A stretch of DNA of 64,000 bases from Dallia pectoralis (lineage: Eukaryota > Chordata > Actinopteri > Esociformes > Umbridae): assembly GCA_029465975.1 (NCBI GenBank), contig CM055730.1, positions 14,139,563 to 14,203,562 of the forward strand, in the 5' to 3' direction. A model generated the notes under the pieces. That model was not told where the DNA came from. It was given only the letters and a program-made list of their open reading frames with translations, and ran no database searches. Each line of letters starts with the position of its first letter. The stretch's first letter is position 1. Below are positions 34,992-48,611 of this stretch, in pieces. The position numbers and the translations under genes were made by a program.

Positions 34992-35574
34992 ATCACAGGC
35001 TTCCTAACATCTCACAGGCCTCCTAACACCTCACAGGCCTCCTAACACCTCACGGGCCTCCAAACACCTCAACGGCCTCCTAACACCTCAACTGCCTCCT
35101 AACACCTCACAGGCCTCCAAACACCTCACAGGCCTCCTAACACCTCACAGGCCTATTAACACCTCACGGGCCTCCTAACACCTCACGGGCCTCCAAACAC
35201 CTCACAGTACTCCTAACACCTAACAGGCCTCCAAACACCTCACAGGCCTCCTAACACCTCATGGGCCTCCTAACACCTCACAGGCTTCCTAACACCTCAC
35301 AGGCCTCCTAACACCTCATGGGTCTCCTAAAACCTCACAGGCTTCCTAACACCTCACAGACCTTATAACACCTCATGGGTCTCCTAACACCTCACAGGCC
35401 TCCTAACACCTCATGGGTCTCCTAACACCTCACAGGCCTCCTAACACCTCATGGGTCTCCTAACACCTCACAGACCTTATAACACCTCACGGGCCTCCAA
35501 ACACCTCACAGGCTTCCTAACACCTCACAGACCTCCTAACACCTCACAGACCTTATAACACCTCATGGGCCTTA
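34992..35574. repeat. 19-bp minisatellite (about 30 copies)
   Basis: Unit cctcctaacacctcacagg with frequent variants (cacggg, catggg, ccaaac, cttataac). The variant units are interspersed in blocks. Confidence 0.95.
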
Positions 35575-35606
35575 TCAATTTCACATCCATACATTGTCCT
35601 TCATTT

Positions 35607-35771
35607 CGTTTGTAGACTCACACATTGGGGCATTCTGCACATTGACACACAGCCCTGCATACGTTTGTAGACTCACACATTGGGGCATTCTGATCATTGA
35701 CACACAGCCCTGCATACGTTTGTAGACTCACACATTGGAGCATTCTGCCCATTGACACACTGGCCTGCATT
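35607..35771. repeat. 55-bp tandem repeat (3 copies)
   Basis: Copies start cgtttgtagactcacacatt at 35607, 35662 and 35717, exactly 55 bp apart, and end in agccctgcata. The array lies only about 35 bp beyond the 19-bp array but is unrelated in sequence. Confidence 0.95.
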
Positions 35772-35774
35772 TTG

Positions 35775-37360
35775 TGATACTGTTTAATGACAATCAAGTT
35801 GAATCTGATCTAATCTTATGGCAGGCCTTATCTACATAATTTGAGTTGGTTAGCTTAACTAAATACAAATGCTAATAACATATGGCAGGCACTTAGACAC
35901 ATTATGCTTAGCACACTTAGATCTGAATAAGTAAACATTGTATATCAATATTGTGGAATGTGTCCTTTTAGGTAATATACGCATACCGTAAATAGTAACG
36001 AGAATGAGAAAATTGGGAGTGAAAAACAAATGCTAGAATCCAATCTATCTATCATTCTTTGAGATTAAAAAGATAATCGGATAACACCTTTGGTAGATTT
36101 GGATTCCGCGTTAAAGAAATAATGGATGTTTGTGTGAGGCGGCCTTCAGAAATGCCTGTCAAATTTGCCACAATGCCGTAGAAATATGGGGATTTATTCG
36201 TTTAACGGTCTTGTGTTCCCAAAATTTAATTGAAAACGTTTAAAAAGCATTTGTCTGGTGGATTACACGCCGCTCAACAATTAAGATTGTTCCGAGGCAG
36301 ACATTTCCCAGCAGATGTTATTGCCACTTCAAAGCACTTTTTGATGCACAGATTGGAAGGTGGCGAAGTATTGTACACCCATGCAGTCACAGTGGACATT
36401 TTATATAACTCCTGCAGAACAAGCCATTACCTTAATGAGCTTGAAAAAACAACAGGGACCGAGCTGGTGTCTCTGTGTTCACAATCTTAAAAATTAGGCT
36501 TTCTAAAAAATGTCCCAATGTAAATGAGATGATCTCATTCGTTGTCTCTCCTTGAACACAACAAAGGGGATACAGAAAGATGCTGCTTGAATCGTCAGTG
36601 ACCGGATTTAAGTGAGGCAAATAAACCCGTAACAAGTTCTGATTTGCCCGTGGTCCTATCCTATGGGTGTTATTCCATGGAAAGTACTCATGAGCCATAA
36701 CCAATTTCAATTAGTCAAAACGTTGGGTTACACAAGGGTGGAGTGCAAGTTTACATTCACAAACCTGAACAGAAATGCAATCATGCCTTAAATCTAAACA
36801 AATGAATTGAGCCAGTTGAGTGCCACATCTCCCATGATATAAGAGCCCTTCTCAATCCGGACCACACTAAATCATGCCCCTTGTTACATGGACTGTGGAT
36901 GGATCATGTCCGGGACAGCCAACACTTGCTCTCTGCTGCTCTCTGTGCCAGGGAGACAGTCATCCTCCAGACGCAAAGGGGGAGCTGGAAATGGGAAAGG
37001 TCGAAGGTTGGGGTCGTACCTGTGGAGAAAAATGGGCACTAGGGGACCTCCTGGCACAGAAGGGGTGTGCAGGCCTTACTAAAGGGTCGACTGAGCTAGA
37101 GAAAGGAGGAATACATTTTATAAAGAGTAACACAATATAAAATGCCACCAAAGGCCACCAAAGACACACATACTGCATTCTAGAACCAGAGTCAGGCCTG
37201 GGTCCCACGTAATGCCAAAGTCTGTCTTTTTTGTTTTCCAAAATAATCTGGCCATGTGGAAAAAGTCACAGAAGAAGAAGAACCGAAAGGTTGTTTGCAA
37301 CTGATTAACAATAGTTCCAGATAATGTCATTAAGGGACATACATAAATATGTTGAAGTGC
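35775..37360. other. unique intronic stretch
   Basis: No exon or transposon recognised. The part at about 36120-36480 has balanced composition and several E-box or homeodomain-like words and may be regulatory. The part at 36880-37100 is GC-richer, but its open frames on both strands match nothing known to me. Confidence 0.4.
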
Positions 37361-37365
37361 TTGAT

Positions 37366-38430
37366 GCAGCATATACTTCTCAATAGGTTACCTGTATTCT
37401 AATTGCAGCATTTAGTTCTCTATAGGTTACCTGTATTCTAAATGCAGCATATAGTTCTATATAGGTTACCTGTATTCTAAATGCAGCATATACTTCTCTA
37501 TAGGTTACCTGTATTCTAAATGCAGCATATAGTTCTCAATAGGTTACCTGTATTCTAAATGCAGCATTTAGTTCTCTATAGGTTACCTGTATTCTAAATG
37601 CAGCATATAGTTCTATATAGGTTACCTGTATTCTAAATGCAGCATATAGTTCTCTATAGGTTACCTGTATTCTAAATGCAGCATATAGTTCTCTATAGGT
37701 TACCTGTATTCTAAATGCAGCATATACTTCTCAATAGGTTACCTGTATTCTAATTGCAGCATTTAGTTCTCTATAGGTTACCTGTATTCTAAATGCAGCA
37801 TATAGTTCTATATAGGTTACCTGTATTCTAAATGCAGCATATACTTCTCTATAGGTTACCTGTATTCTAAATGCAGCATATAGTTCTCAATAGGTTACCT
37901 GTATTCTAAATGCAGCATTTAGTTCTCTATAGGTTACCTGTATTCTAAATGCAGCATATAGTTCTATATAGGTTACCTGTATTCTAAATGCAGCATATAG
38001 TTCTCTATAGGTTACCTGTATTCTAAATGCAGCATATAGTTCTCTATAGGTTACCTGTATGCTAAATGCAGCATATAGTTCTCTATAGGTTACCTGTATT
38101 CTAAATGCAGCATTTAGTTCTCTATAGGTTACCTGTATTCTAAATGCAGCATATAGTTCTATATAGGTTACCTGTATTCTAAATGCAGCATATAGTTCTA
38201 TATAGGTTACCTGTATGCTAAATGCAGCATATAGTTCTCTATAGGTTACCTGTATTCTAAATGCAGCATATAGTTCTCTATAGGTTACCTGTATTCTAAA
38301 TGCCCCATATAGTTCTCTATAGGTTACCTGTATGCTAAATGCAGCATATAGTTCTCTATAGGTTACCTGTATGCTAAATGCAGCATATAGTTCTCTATAG
38401 ATTACCTGTATGCAAAATGCAGCATATACT
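37366..38430. repeat. 39-bp minisatellite (about 27 copies) with a 351-bp higher-order unit
   Basis: The unit starts gcagcatatagttctctat and ends taggttacctgtattctaaat. Variants at fixed sites (tttag, tatact, tctcaat, tctatat, ctaatt) occur in the same order in 37366-37716 and 37717-38067. Each block is nine units (351 bp). By eye the two blocks differ at a single base (T to G near 38061). The right third, to 38430, is a looser mixture with gctaaat and gccccat variants. Confidence 0.95.
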
Positions 38431-38434
38431 TTGA

Positions 38435-41400
38435 GGTCTTACTTCCTCTGCAGATAGATTATAACAGCTGATCTCAGCTAGCAAGCTGCCTCTTACTTTG
38501 GCAGCGACCTTAAACCTTAAAGACCACAGAGATTGACAAGAGAGCTCACAAGAAGGGAGAAGGAAGTGAAACTATAAAAGTACTGAACGATAATGAGAAC
38601 GAGAGATAGAGAAGGTCAAGCACAATTCCACACAACACCGAAGTTGTTGCGAAAGTTAAGTAGGGACGTGCAGGAAGGCCATTTGCAGTAGTCAAGGTGA
38701 TGTGACAGACTTCTGACATACCAAACAAAACCATTGACATTATAAAGGTTCCACCATTTTCTACTGAAATTAAATGCAGTGGAAAGAGAGGTGGAAGGCA
38801 ATACAGGAAATACAGAGAAGGACTGTATATTATTATTTATTTACTCCATAGCTAATATGCTACAACACAACAGTAGGCTTAGCAAGTCGCTTGTATCAAC
38901 ATAGCATACATGAGTTCATAAGGTAATTTATCGAGAGAGAAAAACTATACAATAAAATATATCGTTAAATCATTTCTATATGTCTCAAATGTATTTCTTA
39001 TTTAGTTTATAACCATGTCTGCCATATTTCTGCAAATGTTCCAGGCAAAGGATCTTAATGTGAAACTCAATGACAGCATTTAAATTGGTTGCCTGAAAAT
39101 AAGTAAACATTCCAAAATGCTAATTAAATTAATTAAATAATTTATTACACTACAGTAACAGTGAGTCGTGCAGTAGAATGAACGAAAGAACAAAATACAG
39201 AGACGATACAAATACGGGCATTGAGGGAGGCAGAAAAAAAGAGCAGAGTGCTGAACGCGGCTAAACGAGGGCGACATAAACACAGTGCTGACAGTTAAAA
39301 AGAAGAAACCCGTCTGTACTGGCTCCCACAGATACAAGGTCTGCTGGGTGGCTCAGTAGATTAGCAGAGAGCTCACACAGAATAGAACAATACATCACAC
39401 AAAGCTTCAATGGGTCTAACTAACTTAAACACAGAACACTGTAGCCTGGCAACTTCAGTCCTCCGCAATGAAAGTAACAAATAACAAAACAATAACTTGC
39501 TTAATGTACGTCTGAGAATGTGCCGAACTTTCCACTTTTCTTGCATGAAATTATCCTGACCTCGCACTGTGAGGGGCCTCGCTGAGGCTGACAGCTAGCT
39601 GAAACCACCAACCTCATCTGACTTCTCAGCAGCTATCACAGATAATATAATCACACTCTGACCTCCATGCAAGTCAAAGAGGCACACGGCACAACTATAA
39701 ATACCACAAACTAAGCTCATCGACGACAACACGCAATAGCTTCTGTAAGTGGAGGAAAACAACACCCGAAACGACGATCGATGGTAGTTTGTTAACATTT
39801 GTTTTGCGCAGAGATTTTATTTTGAGGCGGAAAATAATGAGAAAAAGAGATGGCGTTACAGCTCTGGATAATCAGGTGCTGTTCTCACCCTCCAGGGGTG
39901 ATGTAAGAGACTCTGTTAATGAAGTGAGTATTCACAAAGCATATTGAGTGTGTGCTGACCAGCTAATGGGGTCTTTATAGACGTGCTGTATTAAACCAAG
40001 CTGCAGTCCCCACTTCATCCAGTGACCAACGCAACCAAGGAATCGGGTTCTAATGACTCTTTCCCCCGAAGCGCTCACCAGCGTTGTCGTGAAAAGACGT
40101 ATGAGCCACATCAACTGATTTACGGAGGAGTCTATCCACAGAGCCGCAAAACACCTGTAGCTGACGAACTCCTACAGTGAAAAGGATTTATGTTGTAATC
40201 TACATAAGATGGACAAAAGGGGAACAAAATGCTAGATAGCCCAAATCACAGAATGGCCTAAAAAATAACTAAGATACTTGTGAAAAAGAGGTGGGGAGAC
40301 TATGCACAAATGAACATCGCATACATTACATGACACATCATTTTTGTATACTTTCTACATGCGCTAGGATAGAGAACCAAACTTTAATCTTAATGGTACA
40401 TTTTTTTATCGTAATTTCTGGCTTTGAGGTTTGATATCAACACCATCTCCTAACTGACTCCACACAAAGAGTGTGATTTTACTATCTGCTTACCCAGGAA
40501 TGCATGGTCCTCTAATGCATCAACTCTTTTATCAAGTTTGTATACACCATCTTGTAATGGACCCCATAACCAATAAAGATTTGATATGATAGATTTGAAA
40601 GAAAACTAGCATTGGAAGTGTCAAGAAAACAACCTCTCTCAACATCAGCACAGGAGTGAACTTGATCGAAATAAATATAGCTACGTTTTCAATTTCCCTT
40701 CAATTCAAGTAGCCAAAGACTTGCCTGGACTATCAATGCTACCGTCTCAGGATTTCATGAAGTAATTTGTACTGCATTTCCCTCAATATAGTCCCTCAGA
40801 GTAAACAAGTATACCTTGACTGGCTTTGAAATGCGAGCCAGTAAAATCACAAGCCGTATTCGCTTTTAGAAAATCGTTGTGCAAACCTGCTTTTCATCTG
40901 CATCAGTTCTACCCCAAGAGAAGATCAGTTGCCGGAGGACACATTCCCTACCTAGCTGACTCCAATCGGGACATTGACTAAGCACATAAATAGGGCCTAG
41001 AGAAGCAGCTCAGGGGAGAAGCAGCTCTGTGGAGATGCAGCTCTGGGGACAAACATATAAACACGAGAAATGCCGGAAGTGGGTAATTCGACCCAGAGAC
41101 ACAGAACATTTTCCATTCATTTTGCTTCATCTCCCCATATTATTTTCTGTTAAAATAATCACTGGAAAAGCTAATAGAAATCTATTTTCTACATTTCATT
41201 GTATTTTTTTCATCTGTAAATCTTCTTGTCTGTCACCAATAAAATAAGTCAGGTGTTTTGAGTTTCAACTTCCAACTATTTTTAATAGAAAGATATTACA
41301 GAAATAGCTTAATTGTCAACCCAAAATGAACAACTAGGTAACGTTTCATATAGAAAAATCTTAAAACATAATTTTCTGTTTGACCATATTATGAATGTAA

Positions 41401-42210
41401 TATTCATCCACATTCTATTTCAGTTCAGATAAGTACTTCATATTATTTTATTCCGTGATCATGGCCTGATGTGACCAACTGGAAAAACAGCATGTGTCAC
41501 CAGAGGAACCTGTTTGTCTGGAGCCCAGAATCTGCTGTTTATAAGCATATTGGACACAGCATTGGGATCAACCTACACTTCACTGGACACTCCTGTAATG
41601 GTGTCACAGAGCACTGGAACAGAAAAGCCGTCACCACCGGGGAAGTCTTAGCTGTGTAAAAGCCTACTTCTCCACACTGACATCCTGGATAGGCCTGTTA
41701 CTTCCACAGTACTTGACTTGTGAAGAAAATGCTTTCCGTACAGCAGCTTGAGATCCGCGGCCGTTTCGACAGAGCAGCGAAATGTGCAAAGTGCCTCAAG
41801 CATACACAAGATTAACCTTTCGCGGATGAGTCAGTGTTATTTCCTATAGGAGAATAAAGTTTCCTGTCAATTTCATGCATGAGGAAGTGCTCTCTAGCTT
41901 TGTCGTTTAGCAGCGAACTACCTCACATGATGTGATGTTAAGGCAATTATGACATGAACTAGTAGCTTCTCTGGTGTTTATACCAAAAAATTATTTTACA
42001 TTATGAATTGATTATGTCCGACATTACGTTGAACATGCTCATATTTCCTCCATCTGTTTCGAGTCGCCGGTTATTTTTAGGCGTCTAATTGGCAGGAATA
42101 GTAACTAATAAAACGGTTATCCAGCAAGTCAGAATCTTCATAACATGTATGTTCTAATATCCACAATACCAATACCTTCTACACTGGAACCTGGACATTG
42201 CTCTTTCACC
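38435..42210. other. unique intronic stretch
   Basis: AT-rich sequence with no recognised exon or transposon. A small imperfect repeat of agcagctc lies at about 41004-41050. Confidence 0.45.
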
Positions 42211-42211
42211 G

Positions 42212-42711
42212 NNNNNNNNNNNNNNNNNNNNNNNNNNNNNNNNNNNNNNNNNNNNNNNNNNNNNNNNNNNNNNNNNNNNNNNNNNNNNNNNNNNNNNNNN
42301 NNNNNNNNNNNNNNNNNNNNNNNNNNNNNNNNNNNNNNNNNNNNNNNNNNNNNNNNNNNNNNNNNNNNNNNNNNNNNNNNNNNNNNNNNNNNNNNNNNNN
42401 NNNNNNNNNNNNNNNNNNNNNNNNNNNNNNNNNNNNNNNNNNNNNNNNNNNNNNNNNNNNNNNNNNNNNNNNNNNNNNNNNNNNNNNNNNNNNNNNNNNN
42501 NNNNNNNNNNNNNNNNNNNNNNNNNNNNNNNNNNNNNNNNNNNNNNNNNNNNNNNNNNNNNNNNNNNNNNNNNNNNNNNNNNNNNNNNNNNNNNNNNNNN
42601 NNNNNNNNNNNNNNNNNNNNNNNNNNNNNNNNNNNNNNNNNNNNNNNNNNNNNNNNNNNNNNNNNNNNNNNNNNNNNNNNNNNNNNNNNNNNNNNNNNNN
42701 NNNNNNNNNNN
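42212..42711. other. assembly gap of 500 N
   Basis: Exactly 500 undetermined bases, so the size is probably a placeholder. The right flank begins with repeats of catactgaa and catacta, suggesting that a tandem array caused the gap. Open frames crossing the Ns are meaningless. Confidence 0.99.
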
Positions 42712-45700
42712 CATACTGAACATACTAACATACTGAACTCTGAAAACCCTGTAACCTTCACACAGCTACCTGATTTATTTTATCTGCCATTGGCACAATG
42801 CGTACTGTTGTGCCCCCATTGCCCTACACACTGCAAGCCTATTTATTATATTTTCCGTTTGCACAATTCTTATCATTAGAGTGGCTCTAATATCCTCTTT
42901 TCTTGAGGACTGTTTCAATCAGGTCCAGAAGGTGCAATATCAACTTTGGATTTGAGTGTAATCACCAGAGGGTTAATGAATAGACAGAACCAGGCTTGGT
43001 ACTTGGACCAATAAAGTGTGTAGTGTTAGAAATCATACTGGGCCAGGTTCAAACCTAAACACGCTCAAATATGTGTTATAAGAGATGGTTTTATGGCACA
43101 TTTTCAACCATGAATCCCAGAAATTACATTATACAACTAACGGTTTTCTGCTTTTATTGCATAGATAAAGTGTTTATAAAGGCAATAAGCCACCAATGGG
43201 GTTTGTGGTACATATTACATCAGGCTATATCCAAGTACTCCAATTTGTCACTCCGATTTGTTTTGTGCATAAGAACAGCGCTTAGAGATGATTTATTGGT
43301 CATTTACCACAACCTTTTGTCCTTTGTGTCTTATTGCCAAAACAAAGGGTCATGAAATATCTATTCAATATGCCGATTAAAGTGGAACTGACAGCACATT
43401 AACAATATGTGAAATTATTTGACTCCTGTTTTCAAATTCTCATACTAGTGATCGCACTATGATGTTATAAAACAGTCAGGAATTACATAGAGTAAGGCAT
43501 TTGTGAAAATGCTATAGCAATATACAGAACTAGAATTAGTTAAAGCCACAATATCCCCCTGATTGGTATTGCAAGTATGTTAATACCTTGTATGTTTATT
43601 TAATTTTGTTATTTCATTTTGGCAACAGGTTGAGACTCTCTCTACCTCCGTTTTAAGAGGGCAAGATCAGCCAGAATGTGTCATGGGAAAAGTGCATTCA
43701 GTAAAACCATTTATAACATTTTATGTCGGCAGAAAAGAATACGGTCTCGCTAAATGACTCATTCCCTGTTGCTATCTAGGTTTGGTGATTTTTCCCCCCC
43801 GATGACTTCTTTGCTGCACAGACAACCTATTTTATAAACATAAAAATATATATATTGATGTTTGAATTTGATATTTTCATTCATGATAATTCATTTAGAC
43901 GACTCAACATTTTCCCGCTAATGAAGCATCACATTGTTTTTAATGTGTTGCACCCTGATACATTCCCAGACAAGTTGCTTACATCAGTCAGCCTATGGTC
44001 TCATTCATTTTGTTAAGTACCCCGTGTGCTGTCCAAGTTTACCCAGAGGCCCTACTCTGGCTGCTTGTGAACCTGTGTATTAAGTGGCATGTGACCAATG
44101 AAAAAGGTCAAGTACAACATTTCCAAGAGCAGGTTAATGTTAAATAAAAAAACATACGCAGGAAACATAGCTATTAATGAGTGTAAAGGTTACAGACCAA
44201 GTGAAAGGACAAATCACATTTTGCCATTACTGATTCACGGGTCTATGTAGTGAGCTGAGGCGACTGTAGAGAAGACTATGTGTGGGTCTGTGGCAACGTG
44301 GGCAATACAGTACGAAAATAGAGTACAGTACTGCCTCTTCAAACTCATCTGTCAACTTGACCCTTTTTGAATGAAAAATGACTGATTGCAGAGGACTCTA
44401 TGTCGTTACTGTAATTAGTGGATTATGAAAGGGTGTCACACACACTTAAGCAGTGATGGATGAAGTAGGACCCCCCCCTCCTCCCTCTGTGTGTGAGGTC
44501 TCAGCACTGACCCATTCATTCTGTCCTCAGAAGGACGCGGCGTCAGGTATGCACTTTGTCTACTTCTTCACAGAGTCGGGGCAGATGTCACTGCAGACAC
44601 TCTGAAACATCTTGACAGGCCACAAAGAGGAATAGGTAATGTCACATGTATCCATTTTGCCCATTTCCTTTTTCTTTTATACATCGCTTTTATCACATAG
44701 CCTTTTTATGTCTCTCTTTCCTCTCCCTCCATCTCCCTTTCGGCGACTACAACCTTTGCCTCCGTCTGTCACTCTCTCTCTGGGTGCCGTGTACCCGGGG
44801 TGACCTTGAGATGATTGGGCGAACTGACGGCTCTTCAGAAAGTGGGAGAAAGCCGGGGATGAAACTGATTTCTTGACTGATAAGCATAGCATCCGTGTCT
44901 AATAGTAAAACCATGACGGTCTTGTCCAGTACTTGTCCCGATCAAAAGGTTTCCTGCGTGGAACAGTACAAACAATTAAACAGTAACACCAGCTACACTC
45001 CATTCCCAAGACACAGTTCGTTGGCTAAGAAAAGAAAATAGCTTTGCAAAACGTAGAAAACAAATATTATTTGTGTAAATTAAATGAACTTAAAATAGAG
45101 TAGTGTATAATGTGCAAAGGATCATTGACAAGTCTATTTGACATTTATTATAAACCGTAAGCTGTTAAGGGAATCGCCTGAGGAGAGATGTCTAAGCTGA
45201 TAGTGAGTAACGGACCTCAGCTTCTGCTCTCTATATACCATGGTGAAAGAGAAAGGTGGCTTCAATATCTCTATTCATTGTCAATGCAGAGATTTTGAGT
45301 TATCAGCAACTCCAGGGATTAATTTTGCCCCTAAATCTAAAATATACAGAGGACTCTCTAGAGTGTAATTTACAGTGCCAGTCTGGTGTTCTTACCGATA
45401 AGACATTGAATACAAATACCTGCTGTCTGGATTTTTTAAAACGCAATTATGCCATGGGCAAGTTACGTCCCAGATTATAGCCTTTTAGACATGCAGCGTT
45501 TTATTGACATGTATATTATCCATCTTCTGTATTTTAAATTAAAATTGATTTCTGTCACTGAAGCTCTAAAGCAGCAATGAGAGATAAAGCATTCAAAGTG
45601 GACCACCTCTCCTCTCGCGGAAAAAAGGAAATACATTTTAAACACATTTTTCACGTGAAGTAATTTATCTGAGCCGAGCAGCTGTTGGAATGACACGTGA

Positions 45701-48605
45701 GTACCACGTCAGAGGAACGTGCTTTTCTGGTCAGCGAGGTTCAGCACTCGGCTGAATGGGTACAGACAGGTTATTCAGGGAATACTGCATATAGGCTTAG
45801 AACTAAATCCGATATTTAAAATTAGTACATTATTTTATTATGAAATGTAACCGAAATAGCTAGCTATATACATTGAAACATGAAAATATTTGGACAGTGA
45901 GATTTTATTGTGCCTTGTACTCCGTATTTTGAATTTTAAACGACACACAGCCTGACTGCTTTCATTCCCGGGTATTTGCATCCGTATTGGATGAACCCCT
46001 AACACCAGTATGTCCCTGGTCTAAATCATTTGGACAAATTGATTCACAGCTCTTTATTAGGTGTCATTGTTTTTATGGTATCTGCATGCTTAAGAGAGCC
46101 GTCCACGTCCAGCGCTGCTGATTCTATGCTTTGCATGTAGGCTTTCGATTACATTGAGCGCGATATGATTGTCTGTGCACTTCCATTCCAGGAACTCAGA
46201 AACAATATACACGTTTCCAGAGGATGATGAGACAAACATAAAACATCCAGTTAGCGGATGTCCTACGGGAGAAAAAAGCGTATTGATGAGAGAGGATAAA
46301 AGAAAATGCCCTTTATGGTCTAGTCTTGTTAGAAGAACTATACTAAACTAGCAGCATTTGCCAAAATATCCAGTTCTCTACAAAACTGTGTGTTTAAAGT
46401 AGAAGTGCAGAATGTGATCTCTAACCAGCGCCAAGGATTCGTGATCTTTGTTCTGGGAGAAGAAGAAGCATTGTAAGTTCTTCTGACACTAACTTACAGC
46501 AGTGAGACCTTTTAACGCTGAAATCCACAAACATGAAAGATATCAATATAAACGACACAAACACATCCAAAGATAAACAGATGAAAATCTGTCAACTACG
46601 TACTGCGTTCAACCATCCTACAACGTAGACGACACAGAAAGTGTCCCCAACAAAAGGACCGGGCATCGGTTCAAAGGCATCCGCAAAGCATTGTCATTTA
46701 TCTTAAAAACCACCAGTGTCAGCCTCAAAGAATTACAATACAGCATGATTGATAGTCAACATAACCGCGATTAACATCGTGTCCTGCTTAATTACCGGAG
46801 ATGAATGGCTGTGAGGTGGCGCCAGTAGCAACTGTTTCGGTTTGGTAACCTGCATGTTGTTTCCCGGCCACTGGGTTTAGGGACGACGCCAAGCCGCCCC
46901 AAAAAACATGGCTTCATTGTTTGAAAGACACAACAAAGTTAAGCGAATCATTTGTCCACGCTTCGTCGCATGCGGCTTGTTTAAAAATCATCCTCCAACT
47001 CCCTCTTTCCCACTTGTCGTCTTCAGGGAGTAATTCCATGGAGTGCTCTGTGTACTGTCGTGTGTGAGTGCAGTGAAACGTGCACAGAGCAGTTCCAGAA
47101 CCCATGAACCAATTCTGTGAGGTAAAGTGAGATGGAACCAGGCCCAGGTGTAACCAGGCCCAGGTGTATTCAGCGAAGCGTCTCTGTTGTCCCTAGAATA
47201 CAGTGAACATTGCTTTACACTTACCTGTGTAGTAAGTAAGGCATTTTGTGGTAAATGAGTGGCACTGTCGCCTCCTCAAACACAAATGTAGACTCAGAAA
47301 AAGCCAGGCATTAAGCCCAGAAACCCTGCATCACTGTGGCCACAGCAAAAGACGCCAATCCGACTACATTTCTTGGTGAACCCATTGATTCAAAGCTTTA
47401 AAACGTTTTGCAACGCACATAGAACAGGTGAGGTGAAATAGAAACAGAAGGGGTGTACGGTTTGCATTGAGGATCTGTTTTCCGGGTGACATTTGAAATA
47501 AAACTGAATTTCTGTGAACATAAATACCAGTGATCCTACACTTCCAGCCCAAAACCTTTAGATTAGGATGCAGGATGGATAGTATAGCGTATCCAAAGGG
47601 ACCCAGAGGTTACGAAATGCAAGAAGAAATGGGATGAACTCTAGTGTCTGGAGCTGCAGTCTGCCACACTTCATCAGAGCACACTGAACTAGAGGTACCT
47701 TTGGAAAAATAAGTTGCCAGCACCCACTGTGAGCGGGCTCAAAAGGTTCTTTATTTTACAACAACAACAGAGCCGGCAATAGCTGATATATACCTTTGTG
47801 GATGGACGGCTGCAAGTATTCAATGGATACCTGAACATAGTTCAAAGCATGAGATAAGGCTACACTCAGCTGTATTAGTCATAACATGTTCTCTCAATGC
47901 ACTAAGGAGATGTAGATACACTCGAAGGTTGAAAGAAATATCACAAACTTACTGGTTTATTCCTTTTAAAAAATGTTTTAACATTGTATAGTAAGTTATG
48001 GAGTTTCTGATGGATTTTGATTTACAGTTTTGTTTAGTTTGACACATATTGTTGTTTCAAATCTAAGGGAGATGATAAATACAGTTCAAAATCAACACAA
48101 TAGGAAAATACCAGGTTAGCCTCATGTCATCATGAAGTCCTTGATAGCTAAATAAAAACTGAAGCACAGTTCGTACCTTGCACTTGAATTCCATCTGTAG
48201 TCCAATACACTGCAGCATTTCTTTCCTCTGAGATATTGATAAAGGGCAGGTCAAGTGTTTTCATGTAAACCAAGGAACGTTTTCATTGAGTTTTTCATGC
48301 CATTTCTTATCCAAACATATCAACTTTATCCGTTTTATCGATAAAACTGAAAGCTGTTAGTAAGACCAGCTTTAAATGCAGATAATGTATTTATTAGGTT
48401 ACTCTACAGTGATACGAATAGACAACAATGCAATGCTGATACCAATGTGACTGGTTTTCACCGATACTGCCTGCCTCTAGATCTATTCTTTCATTGGTCT
48501 CCCTCCTCCCAAATATCAACCTGTAAGCAGTGGATTACAGTACATGGGATTCTATGCTTTATTTAAAATCGAATGTATCACACATTAAAGTTGGAAATAG
48601 AGGCT
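42712..48605. other. unique intronic stretch
   Basis: No exon, RNA gene or named transposon recognised. A plus-strand acceptor-like signal at about 44520-44531 is followed by a short open frame and is discussed in the findings. A short duplication, accaggcccaggtgta, occurs twice at about 47137-47168. Confidence 0.4.
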
Positions 48606-48611
48606 ACAGAG

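Noticed and set aside
42138..42879. Frames of 170-244 codons across 42.2-42.7 kb
   Set aside because: They are almost entirely undetermined bases.
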